Shown here in pieces: positions 1-7,327 of a DNA stretch of 64,000 bases. The number at the start of each line of letters is the position of its first letter. Within the stretch, counting starts at the first letter, position 1. The notes under the pieces were generated by a model that was given only the letters and a program-made list of their open reading frames with translations, was not told where the DNA came from and made no database searches. Both the position numbers and the translations under genes were made by a program. This stretch comes from DASSFG01 sp035547915 (lineage in GTDB: Bacteria; Planctomycetota; Planctomycetia; Pirellulales; JAICIG01), in assembly GCA_035547915.1 (NCBI GenBank), contig DASZTS010000015.1:186001-250000 (forward strand). Direction: 5' to 3'.

Positions 1-25
1 GGCGGCGAGCGCGGCCAGAACGCGG

Positions 26-826
26 ATGGCGTTGCTCGCCGCGCTGGCCGTGGGCTTCGCGGTGGGCGGGTTTTGGTTGCGGCTGCCCGTCTCGTTGCCG
101 CCGACGAATGCCCTGGGGCGTTTGGCGTGCATAGTCCTACCCCTGGCGAGCGGCATCGAAGTCGCCGCGGGCTGCTGGACCGTTGCGCGTCGGTATGTGT
201 GGTGCCTTCGACTCGCGCTCGCACTGGCGTCGGGCCGCGTCCTGCTGCACGCTTCGGTCTATGTCTCGGCGGATAAACCTGCGTGGTCGGCCTGGCAAGC
301 CGCGATCGTCGTCTTGCTGAGCGGCGCCCTGCTGGCACTCGTGTGGAGTTTGCTCGTTTCGTTGTCGCGACGTTCCGGCGGGGTATCCCTGCTCTTGGCG
401 CTGGCCGAGACGACGTTGGGCGGCGGGTTGGCGGTGATGCTTGCCGGTTATTTGGCAGGTGGTGAGGCGGCACTGCCGGTGGCCGGCGCGCTGGTCGGAT
501 GCGGCGTGGCGAGCGGGATGCGCCGGTTCTCGTCAGGCTGGTTCGACGGTGCCCTCGGCCTCGGCGTCGTGGCCTTGTTCGGTGTGCTGTTCATCGGGCA
601 TTTCTTCGGCCGGCTCTCCGGCGGCCGCGCCCTGGCCATCTTCCTGACGCCTCTCTTGTGCTGGGCCACGGAATTGCCGATCTTTGCGCGCCAGCCGGCG
701 TGGCGGGCGGCCGCGCTGCGTCTCTCGCTGGTCGCCTTTCCCCTCATCGTCGTGCTGGTGCTGGCGAAACACGACTTCGACCGCGACACGCTTCCGTTGC
801 TGGCCGGAATGCGGATCGATTCCTAA
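26..826 (+). CDS. polytopic membrane protein of unknown function
   Basis: The 266-residue product is almost entirely hydrophobic, with about seven or eight predicted membrane helices spaced along its whole length. It has no recognisable catalytic motif. The frame is open to the left edge of the window, so the ATG at 26 may not be the true start and the gene may be truncated by the window. It ends with TAA at 824-826. The next gene on this strand starts about 400 bases later, so it is not in an obvious operon with it. A long antisense frame over 533-934 is a GC-driven shadow. I do not recognise the family. That it is a real gene is likely, because the hydrophobic pattern is coherent over the full length. 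Confidence 0.65.
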   Translation: MALLAALAVGFAVGGFWLRLPVSLPPTNALGRLACIVLPLASGIEVAAGCWTVARRYVWCLRLALALASGRVLLHASVYVSADKPAWSAWQAAIVVLLSGALLALVWSLLVSLSRRSGGVSLLLALAETTLGGGLAVMLAGYLAGGEAALPVAGALVGCGVASGMRRFSSGWFDGALGLGVVALFGVLFIGHFFGRLSGGRALAIFLTPLLCWATELPIFARQPAWRAAALRLSLVAFPLIVVLVLAKHDFDRDTLPLLAGMRIDS

Positions 827-1221
827 CCGTCCGTGAGTGAAACGATGCCGGTGCGTCCGGCGATCCGTGAAACGTTCGACCAGTTGCTTTGGGCAACTTA
901 CGCCTTGCGTGGAAGAGGCTGCAAATGCCGGCATTTGACGAGAGCGGCCGGTGAAATCGCGCCTGTCGCGCTGCGTCGAGCACTTGCGATCTTGGCCCTT
1001 AGGGAGCTAAGGTAGGTTTATAGAGACCGCACCCGGCGGCGGTGAAAGCGCCCTAGCCTCGGCGAGCGTTTTCTTGCTGGCCGCGTGCGGCACGGCTGTA
1101 CTGACACGGAGGCTAATTCACGGTTGCGCTCCGCGGTCTGGGCCGACGGCCGTTCGTGCCGGTCGGTCGCCGCGCTACCGCCTCGTCGCTTTTTCATCCC
1201 TGGAGGCCGTCCAAAGGCCAG
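827..1221. other. intergenic region, no gene recognised
   Basis: These 395 bases hold no convincing gene. A 60-codon forward frame at 833-1015 has no family resemblance. Two small hairpins are visible: AGTTGC/GCAACT at 882-898, about 55 bases after the upstream stop, and CTTAG/CTAAG at 998-1011. Neither is followed by a T tract. The promoter of the FHA regulator should lie here, but I see no clear -35/-10 or -24/-12 pair. Confidence 0.5.
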
Positions 1222-3246
1222 ATGCTCGCTTACCTCGTCATTCGCGAAGGGTCGAAATGGACCGACGTCTTCCGGCTCATCCCCGGACAGTCGGTGACGA
1301 TCGGCCGCGCGCCGACCAACCAGGTGGTCATCAAGGACGAGCGTTGTAGCCGCTGCCATGCCGAGTTGTTCACCACCGAGGGGCAATGGACGCTCCGCGA
1401 TCTCGACAGCCGCAACGGTACGGCGGTGGGCAACACGCTGATCCAGGGCGATCGCACGCTGGCGGCGGGCGACGTGATCCGCATCGGCAACTGTCAGCTC
1501 GCCTTCGTGCACGATCTCTCGCAAGCCTTTCCCGAGGGGGGCAGCCCCTTGCGATCGGCAGACGAACTTACGGTGCGCGGCAGCTTTCCGGCCGGTGGCG
1601 AGGCAGCGGACGCTCCCGAGGCGCAAGAGCCGGCGGAAATCACCCACCGTCGCGGCCAGACGAAGTTTCTCGAGCCGCAGGAGGACGACGACGAAAAGGG
1701 CGTTTCGAAGGTCGGACGAGCGGCGGCCAAATTGTGCCGGTTGGCCTTCGAGTTGGCGAAGGCGCCCGACTCGGTATCGATGGCCAAGTTGGCCCTGGCC
1801 GGACTGTACGAGGGAACGCAAATGGATGCCAGCGGCTTGCTCTTGCTGCGCCGCGGCACGAATGGCGAGCCGACCGCGGCCGACCTGGAACTCGTCGCCT
1901 CGCGCACCGAGACGGAACGGCCGTATCATCGCATTTCGTCGTTCTTGGCCGGCACCGTGCTGCGCGAGAGCGAAGCCGTGCTCGGGCGCAATGTGATGGG
2001 CGATAGCACGCTGGGTACTCGCGACAGCAAGGGCGACCTGTTTGTCACCAGCGTCATCTGTGCGCCGATCCGTCGTGGTAAGAAGGTGTTCGGCCTGATC
2101 CACCTCTATTCCACCGCGGCGAACCGCCTGCCCGATCCCGACGATCTGGAGTTCACGCTGGCCGTCGCCGACACGGTGGCGGTGGCACTGCACAATCTGA
2201 GCCGTCGCCAGGAACTGGCCGAGAATCTCAACCAGATCCGCGACGAAAACGTGCAGTTGCGCGAGCGATTGGGCGTGCAGAGCGAGATCGTCGGCAAGAG
2301 CCGAGCGATGGCCCGCGTGACCGAGGAGATCGCTCGGGCCGCGCCGACGAGCGCCACGGTGTTGATTCGCGGTGAAAGCGGTGTGGGAAAGGAACTCGTG
2401 GCCCGCGCGGTGCATTTCTCCAGTCCGCGCCGCAAGGGCGCGTTCGTCTGCTTGAACTGTGCGGCGCTGTCGGAGAGTCTGCTCGAGAGCGAACTGTTCG
2501 GCCACGAGCGGGGCGCGTTTACCGGCGCCGTGGCCCGCAAGATCGGCAAGTTCGAGGCCTCGCACCAGGGTACGCTGATGCTCGACGAGATCGGCGAGAT
2601 GAGCCCGACGATCCAGGCCAAGTTCCTGCGCGTTCTGGAAGGGCATCCCTTCGAGCGCGTGGGTGGCAGCGAGCCGGTGAAGGTCGACGTGCGGGTGATC
2701 GCCGCCACCAATCGCGATCTGGAAAAGGACGTGGCCGAGGGTCGCTTCCGTCGCGACCTCTATTTCCGGTTGCACGTGTTGGAGATTTATGTGCCGCCGC
2801 TGCGCAAGCGGCCCGAAGACATTCCCGAACTCGCTCACTATTTCTTCCACAAGTACAACGTCGAAACGGGCCGCAAGCTGCGCGGTTTCACGCCCGAGGC
2901 CATGGAGCAGATGGTCCGTTACCGTTGGCCCGGCAACGTGCGTGAGTTGAAAAACGTTGTCGAGCGGGCGATCGTGCTGGCGGCGGGCGAGTTCATCGAT
3001 CAGGAAGACCTGATGCTCTCGAAGCTGCCGACCATGGGCGATACGGGCGACCTGACGGCGACCAGCCAGGAATTCAAGCCGATTTCGTTGGCCGAGATGG
3101 AACGCCGGCATATCCTGGCCACGCTCAAGGCGACCGGTTGGAACAAGAGCCAGACCGCCCAATTGCTCGGTATCGAGCGCTCTACGCTGGACCGCAAGAT
3201 CCGCCGCTACGAGCTAGCGGAATTCTCTCCCGGCCGTGCCTCGTAG
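1222..3246 (+). CDS. sigma-54 dependent transcriptional activator with FHA and GAF domains
   Basis: The product is an enhancer-binding activator for sigma-54 RNA polymerase, 674 residues from the ATG at 1222. Residues 1-97 are an FHA phosphothreonine-binding domain (GRA at 28-30, SRCH at 43-46, NG at 65-66). A GAF-type sensor domain follows at about 175-335. The AAA+ domain has Walker A GESGVGKE near residue 384, the sigma-54 contact loop GAFTGA near 432 and Walker B LMLDEIGEM. A Fis-type helix-turn-helix occupies roughly residues 631-672. FHA replaces the usual response-regulator receiver, so input is probably Ser/Thr phosphorylation rather than a histidine kinase. I chose ATG 1222 over an in-frame ATG at 1156 because the FHA fold begins at once and an AAAGG lies just upstream. 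An antisense frame over 1018-3162 is a shadow. Confidence 0.95.
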   Translation: MLAYLVIREGSKWTDVFRLIPGQSVTIGRAPTNQVVIKDERCSRCHAELFTTEGQWTLRDLDSRNGTAVGNTLIQGDRTLAAGDVIRIGNCQLAFVHDLSQAFPEGGSPLRSADELTVRGSFPAGGEAADAPEAQEPAEITHRRGQTKFLEPQEDDDEKGVSKVGRAAAKLCRLAFELAKAPDSVSMAKLALAGLYEGTQMDASGLLLLRRGTNGEPTAADLELVASRTETERPYHRISSFLAGTVLRESEAVLGRNVMGDSTLGTRDSKGDLFVTSVICAPIRRGKKVFGLIHLYSTAANRLPDPDDLEFTLAVADTVAVALHNLSRRQELAENLNQIRDENVQLRERLGVQSEIVGKSRAMARVTEEIARAAPTSATVLIRGESGVGKELVARAVHFSSPRRKGAFVCLNCAALSESLLESELFGHERGAFTGAVARKIGKFEASHQGTLMLDEIGEMSPTIQAKFLRVLEGHPFERVGGSEPVKVDVRVIAATNRDLEKDVAEGRFRRDLYFRLHVLEIYVPPLRKRPEDIPELAHYFFHKYNVETGRKLRGFTPEAMEQMVRYRWPGNVRELKNVVERAIVLAAGEFIDQEDLMLSKLPTMGDTGDLTATSQEFKPISLAEMERRHILATLKATGWNKSQTAQLLGIERSTLDRKIRRYELAEFSPGRAS

Positions 3247-3318
3247 CCGCCCACACCCGCTCCGGCCCGGCGACGATACAATGAATTCACGGGCCATTGA
3301 CTTATCGGTGCAACTCCC

Positions 3319-4380
3319 TTGTTGAATGTTCTCGAACTGACGCAGAGCGAGCTTCGCGCCTGGATGGCCGAACATGGCCTGCCCGAGTACCGAGCCGGGC
3401 AGGTGTGGAAATGGCTCTTCGAAAAGAGAGCCGCCAGCTTCGCCGACATGAGCGATCTGCCCAAATCGCTGCGCAACTCGCTCGCCGAGCATTTTCAGAT
3501 CGGATCGGGAAGCATCGCCCACCACCAGACGGCGGCCGATGGCACCGAAAAGCTTCTCGTCCAACTCGCCGACGGCCAGCAGATCGAATGCGTACTGATC
3601 CGCGAAGGAAATCGCCGCACCATTTGCATCAGCACGCAAGTGGGTTGTGCCATGGGGTGCGCGTTCTGCGCCAGCGGATTGGAAGGGGTTGCTCGCAATC
3701 TCACCACGGGTGAAATCATCGAACAGATGTTGCACCTGGCCCGCCTGCTGCCGACGGACGAGCGGCTCAGCAATATCGTGGTGATGGGAATGGGAGAGCC
3801 GTTGGCTAATCTCGACCGCTTGCTCCCTGCCCTGGAACTCGCCAGTAGTCCGACCGGTCTGGGCATCAGCGCCCGGCGCATCACGGTCTCGACGGTCGGG
3901 CTACCAGCAGCCATCGACCGGTTGGCGGAGCGGAACCTGCATTACCATCTGGCAGTCTCATTACATGCCCCCAACGACGCGTTGCGAAACGACCTGGTGG
4001 CGACCAACCGCAAGACGGGGATTACTGCGATCCTGGCCGCGGCCGATCGGTATTTTGAGCACACCGGGCGACGGTTGACTTTCGAATACGTGCTGTTGGG
4101 GAGCGTAAACGACCGACCGGAGCATGCGCGCGAATTAGCCCAACTGTTGCACGGAAAAACGGCCCTGCTGAACGTGATTCCGTATAACCCCGTGGCGGGG
4201 ATCCCGTACCGTACTCCCTCGTTGGCAGCGACGGAACATTTTGTCTCAATTCTCAGGGACGCCGGCATTAACGTCCAAGTCAGGCTACGCAAGGGCGATC
4301 GCATCGACGCCGCCTGCGGCCAGTTGCGACGGTCACGTTTGCCATCGGCGGCAAATCTGGCCATCGTGGAAAAATCGTGA
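3319..4380 (+). CDS. rlmN: 23S rRNA (adenine-2503-C2)-methyltransferase RlmN, radical SAM
   Basis: RlmN methylates C2 of A2503 in 23S rRNA and A37 in some tRNAs with a radical SAM mechanism. The 353-residue protein has the family length. The cluster motif CAMGCAFC gives Cys110, Cys114 and Cys117 for the 4Fe-4S cluster. GMGEPLAN, the SAM-binding GEP motif, follows, and RKGDRIDAACGQLR near the C-terminus carries the conserved catalytic cysteine. The start is TTG at 3319, or the next codon TTG at 3322. No in-frame ATG fits the conserved N-terminus. A TACAAT box at 3277-3282 could be the -10 element of its own promoter. A 14-base perfect palindrome lies eight bases after the stop (4388-4401) and may help end the transcript. 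Confidence 0.96.
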   Translation: MLNVLELTQSELRAWMAEHGLPEYRAGQVWKWLFEKRAASFADMSDLPKSLRNSLAEHFQIGSGSIAHHQTAADGTEKLLVQLADGQQIECVLIREGNRRTICISTQVGCAMGCAFCASGLEGVARNLTTGEIIEQMLHLARLLPTDERLSNIVVMGMGEPLANLDRLLPALELASSPTGLGISARRITVSTVGLPAAIDRLAERNLHYHLAVSLHAPNDALRNDLVATNRKTGITAILAAADRYFEHTGRRLTFEYVLLGSVNDRPEHARELAQLLHGKTALLNVIPYNPVAGIPYRTPSLAATEHFVSILRDAGINVQVRLRKGDRIDAACGQLRRSRLPSAANLAIVEKS

Positions 4381-4495
4381 GCGATGGCGTCGCCGGCGAC
4401 GATTTATTGTAGACTGCCAGAAGATGGCGGTTTGTCCAAGGCGGCGATCTTTCTCACGGCGCGCGGCGGGCGCCGGCCTTCAAGGAGTCGATTCC

Positions 4496-4735
4496 ATGCA
4501 GTCATCCTCGTCGGTTGAACAGTTGCTGGCGGCGATCGATGCCATTCCGGCGGGTCAAGATTCGTTCCAGATGTGGGTGCCCAGCCAACTCACGCTTCGC
4601 GATGAAGCGGTTCTCTGTGATTTGGCGATGGGCTTCCTGCTCGACCGGATCGTCGGCAAGGGACTCTACCCGCGCGGTTTCGAAGAAGGCGATGGCGGCC
4701 GGCTCTACAAGTACTCGGCCTCGCTCAGCGCATAA
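4496..4735 (+). CDS. small conserved hypothetical protein (79 aa)
   Basis: This is a short soluble protein starting at the ATG at 4496, eight bases after a good Shine-Dalgarno site (AAGGAG at 4482-4487). The sequence is well balanced and acidic, with MQSSSSV at the start, the stretch DSFQMWVPSQLTLRDEAV in the middle and a C-terminal GGRLYKYSA. It has no signal peptide or membrane segment. A longer frame reaching back to 4241 overlaps rlmN and is not the true start. The function is unknown. I believe it resembles small conserved planctomycete proteins, but that is memory and not a search. It ends seven bases before the convergent gene at 4743. Confidence 0.75.
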   Translation: MQSSSSVEQLLAAIDAIPAGQDSFQMWVPSQLTLRDEAVLCDLAMGFLLDRIVGKGLYPRGFEEGDGGRLYKYSASLSA

Positions 4736-4742
4736 ACTTGGC

Positions 4743-5144
4743 CTAAGCGGTCGTCGGCACCGAGCGGTGAAAGTGGACGTGCCGCCAGCGACCATCGCGA
4801 CGTTGCCAGATGCGCGTTTCCTCCGTCGCCACGGTCACCGGACTACCGCCGACGAGTTTCTGGACGAGGCGTACATAATTGATCACCGCGGCGTCGGCTC
4901 CTAGCCAGCGCACATCGGGCGACGCCATCGTCACATGGTATGGCCCACTGGCGGCGCCCAGGTCGAAATAGAATCGGTGAAAGGGCATCCCGACGATGAG
5001 TTGCCCGCGTCCCTCGGGCTCGAAGGCCGTCAGCGACGGATCGCACAGCTCTTCGTAGGTTTGCCACTCGGCCGCCAGAATGCTTTCCAGGAGGCGTTGA
5101 TTCAGGGCCAGCAACTCTGTGGTGGCTTTGTCGTGGGCGGGCAT
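4743..5144 (-). CDS. SnoaL-like / CaMKII association-domain protein (DUF4440 type)
   Basis: The 133-residue protein matches the small cone-shaped alpha+beta barrel fold of the NTF2/SnoaL superfamily, closest to the calcium/calmodulin-kinase association-domain subgroup. Typical features are the N-terminal helix LLALNQRLLESILAAEWQTY, the stretch CDPSLTAFEPEG, GMPFHRFYF, and the C-terminal strand pair RIWQRRDGRWRHVHFHRS. Members are usually homo-oligomeric and bind small ligands or act as scaffolds; the sequence gives no substrate. It lies 31 bases downstream of thyX on the same strand and may share its transcript. Confidence 0.85.
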   Translation of the reverse strand: MPAHDKATTELLALNQRLLESILAAEWQTYEELCDPSLTAFEPEGRGQLIVGMPFHRFYFDLGAASGPYHVTMASPDVRWLGADAAVINYVRLVQKLVGGSPVTVATEETRIWQRRDGRWRHVHFHRSVPTTA

Positions 5145-5175
5145 CGTGAGTCTCTCTGTTGGTTTCTTGAAGTGA

Positions 5176-6078
5176 CTACTCAGCGGCCAGCAGGCCGAGT
5201 TGCATCAGTTTTTCGCGACACTCTTCGCGTTCGCGCGAACGCTTGAGCTCGGCCCACTCGGGTGGCTGCACGGCCAAAAAATCTTCCAGCGTGGCGCGGG
5301 CTCGACCCGCTTCTGCCAACCGGGCGGTCAGCCGCTGAATGACGTCTCGATCGAGCCGCGTCAGAAACATCCCTTCCAGGCGGTAATCGACGAACGCCTC
5401 CCACACCAGCGGGAACAGGGGCTGTACGATCTTTTCGCCCATCGTGCGGGCGTATTGGCGAATTTCCCACTGGGCGTGACTATCCATCCGTAGCGCCAGA
5501 AAGTGAAGCAGGTTGTGCAGGTCGATCTTCCAATAAGCCTCGGTGTAGGTCGAGAGCGGCAGGTCCTTGCGAGCCTGTTCGCGCGCGACGCCGAGATCGA
5601 TCCGCCGCTCGTACACCTGCCGAGCCTTTTCGAGCAACTCGGCTTCGGCCTGCGTCAAGTCCGCGCCGATGTCGGCGGGAATGGCGTCACCGCTCCCTTG
5701 CCGGTTCTGCGTCGCCTGGGTGCGCCATTCGGCAGGCCCGGTGCGCTGGGCCGCGTCGACCGCCAGAGAGTATCGAGTGCTGTACTCGTTGACATTGGCC
5801 GTGCGGTGGCGAATCCACTGCCGCCAGGTGTCCATCGGCACGCGCACCAGAAACTTCAGCTCCGACATCTCGAAAGGCGTCGTATGCCGATGCCGCAGCA
5901 GGTAGCGAATCAACCCGCGGTCGTCCGAAACCTGGCGCGTACCCTCGCCATAGCTGACGCGTGCCGCCTGAACCACGGCCTGGTCGCTGCCCATAACATC
6001 TACCAGGCAGACGAAACCGTCGTCGAGCACGGGAAACTTCTGCCAACGTAGTTCATTAACCAGGTCATTCATCAGCAC
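5176..6078 (-). CDS. thyX: FAD-dependent thymidylate synthase ThyX
   Basis: ThyX makes dTMP from dUMP with methylenetetrahydrofolate as carbon donor and reduced FAD as reductant. The diagnostic signature RHRx7S is present as RHRTANVNEYS at residues 90-100, followed by TRYS. Upstream are the conserved elements AARVSYGEGTR and LLRHRHTTPFE. The length of 300 residues is normal. The start may be the ATG at 6078 or the second one at 6072. No thyA is seen in the window. The divergent DCC gene starts 122 bases away, so the space 6079-6200 holds both promoters. Confidence 0.97.
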   Translation of the reverse strand: MLMNDLVNELRWQKFPVLDDGFVCLVDVMGSDQAVVQAARVSYGEGTRQVSDDRGLIRYLLRHRHTTPFEMSELKFLVRVPMDTWRQWIRHRTANVNEYSTRYSLAVDAAQRTGPAEWRTQATQNRQGSGDAIPADIGADLTQAEAELLEKARQVYERRIDLGVAREQARKDLPLSTYTEAYWKIDLHNLLHFLALRMDSHAQWEIRQYARTMGEKIVQPLFPLVWEAFVDYRLEGMFLTRLDRDVIQRLTARLAEAGRARATLEDFLAVQPPEWAELKRSREREECREKLMQLGLLAAE

Positions 6079-6200
6079 ATCGGGCCGTGCGTCGGACGGG
6101 AAAGAGCGATAGTATATCGCGACAACCGGCGGCAGCCTATCGCCGGAAGGCTGTTAATGTCGCCCCCCGTCTTCGGTTGGCTGAACGGAGGACAACGCAC

Positions 6201-6632
6201 ATGGCCCAGACGCAACCGCTCGCCCACGAGATCGAAGTCTTCTTCGATGGCGGCTGCCCGCTGTGTGCTCGCGAAATCAAGCTGCTGCGCGGCCGGGACC
6301 ACGACGGCAAGATCAAGTTTACCGACATCGATGCTGCCGGATTTCAACCGGCCGATGTCGGCAAGACGCGCGAAGAGTTGATGGCTCGCATGCACGGACG
6401 CCTGCCGGATGGCAGTTTGGTGTCCGGTGTCGAGACCTTCCGCCGGCTCTATCGCGCCCTCGGATTTCGCCGGTTGGTCTGGCTCAGTCGACTGCCCGCG
6501 ATCTCGCAGTCGATCGAACTGGTTTATGCGGCGTTCGCTCGCAACCGATTACGGCTGACCGGCCGCTGTACGTCGGCGACATGCTCGCCCTACCACCCGA
6601 CGATATCGAGCCACAACGACAAGACGAGATAA
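6201..6632 (+). CDS. DCC-family thiol-disulfide oxidoreductase-like protein (DUF393)
   Basis: The 143-residue protein begins with the family hallmark FFDGGCPLCAREIKLLRGRD, a DxxCxxC thioredoxin-like active site near residues 14-19. It continues with the conserved GVETFRRLYRALGFRRL region. Members are predicted thiol oxidoreductases, but few have been tested. The ATG at 6201 is preferred over the one at 6087 because GGAGGA lies at 6187-6192 and the fold starts there. The C-terminus ends RLTGRCTSATC and then a polar tail. The last 43 bases overlap, in antisense, the end of the small gene on the other strand. Confidence 0.88.
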   Translation: MAQTQPLAHEIEVFFDGGCPLCAREIKLLRGRDHDGKIKFTDIDAAGFQPADVGKTREELMARMHGRLPDGSLVSGVETFRRLYRALGFRRLVWLSRLPAISQSIELVYAAFARNRLRLTGRCTSATCSPYHPTISSHNDKTR

Positions 6633-6748
6633 CCGATCCACAGCACGGCGGCGGCAGCCAGTGCGTACTCCCTCTTGGTAGGGCGAACCGTGCGGCGATC
6701 CTCGGGAACACCCGGAACCGGGGAACGGTATGGATTCTCCTGCAACAT
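6590..6748 (-). CDS. small single-pass membrane protein with NPYRSP N-terminus (52 aa)
   Basis: This 52-residue frame runs from the ATG at 6748-6746 to TAG at 6592-6590. It starts MLQENPYRSP, continues with a charged linker (EDRRTVRPTKRE), and ends with one membrane helix of about 22 residues (ALAAAAVLWIGYLVLSLW) just before the stop. I recall the NPY-S/R-SP start followed by a short transmembrane protein as common among small planctomycete proteins. It has no clear ribosome-binding site. The function is unknown. It converges on the DCC gene with a 43-base overlap of the two coding ends. Confidence 0.6.
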   Translation of the reverse strand: MLQENPYRSPVPGVPEDRRTVRPTKREYALAAAAVLWIGYLVLSLWLDIVGW

Positions 6749-6943
6749 GAGCGGAGATTTGCGTTCGGATCGGGGGCAGCTTGTTGCTTGTCACTTTGCC
6801 GGCGGCAAGGGCCAGTCAACCGATCGCGCGCCGGTCGGCGCCCTTCGACGGTAGCAAAAACCGGCCTTGACCGCACTCGGCAATCTACTCTAAAAAACCA
6901 AATCTATTGAACCAAACCTGCGTGTTTCCGGGAGTGTGCGAAT

Positions 6944-7327
6944 ATGGCGCGGCCGGCGGCCAAGGAACTGACGAATCGTGAGCTGGAAGTCATGCAGGTC
7001 TTCTGGAAGCGGGGGGCGATCACGGCACAGGAGGCCCGCGACGAACTGGCACGCAACGGGGTCGACCGCGCCTACACGACCGTGGCCACGTTGATTCGCA
7101 TCCTGACCGACAAAGGGTTTTTGAAACAATCGACAAACGACCGGCCGTTTCTGTTCGTTCCCGCACGTTCGTATGACGATGTGTCGCGCCGGTTGCTCGG
7201 CGATTTGCTCGACCGCGTCTTTCAAGGATCTCGCGAACTGCTGCTCGTTCGCCTGCTGGAGCAGAAGAAGCTCACGCCACAAGAACGGGCCCGCCTCAAC
7301 AATCTTCTCCAAGAGGATCAAGGATGA
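6944..7327 (+). CDS. BlaI/MecI/CopY-family transcriptional repressor
   Basis: The 127-residue protein is a winged-helix repressor of the BlaI type. ELTNRELEVMQVFWKRGAI opens the domain, and the recognition helix region AYTTVATLIRILTDKGFL and the wing FLFVPARS follow. The C-terminal helices mediate dimerisation. Members are cleaved or inactivated when a partner M56 protease senses a signal. The partner follows directly, with an ATGA overlap at 7324-7327 that indicates translational coupling. A GGGAG at 6930-6934 precedes the ATG. The AT-rich stretch 6888-6911 probably holds the promoter and the operator for autorepression. Confidence 0.95.
   Translation: MARPAAKELTNRELEVMQVFWKRGAITAQEARDELARNGVDRAYTTVATLIRILTDKGFLKQSTNDRPFLFVPARSYDDVSRRLLGDLLDRVFQGSRELLLVRLLEQKKLTPQERARLNNLLQEDQG

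Noticed and set aside
1018..3162. 714-codon open frame on the reverse strand
   Set aside because: It lies antisense to the FHA-GAF-sigma54 activator, whose domains are unmistakable. The reverse frame has no motif and a composition expected of a GC-rich shadow.
6263..6910. 215-codon forward frame over the DCC gene and the following spacer
   Set aside because: It is in another phase from the DCC protein, which has the DxxCxxC site and a good ribosome-binding site. The frame shows no family features.
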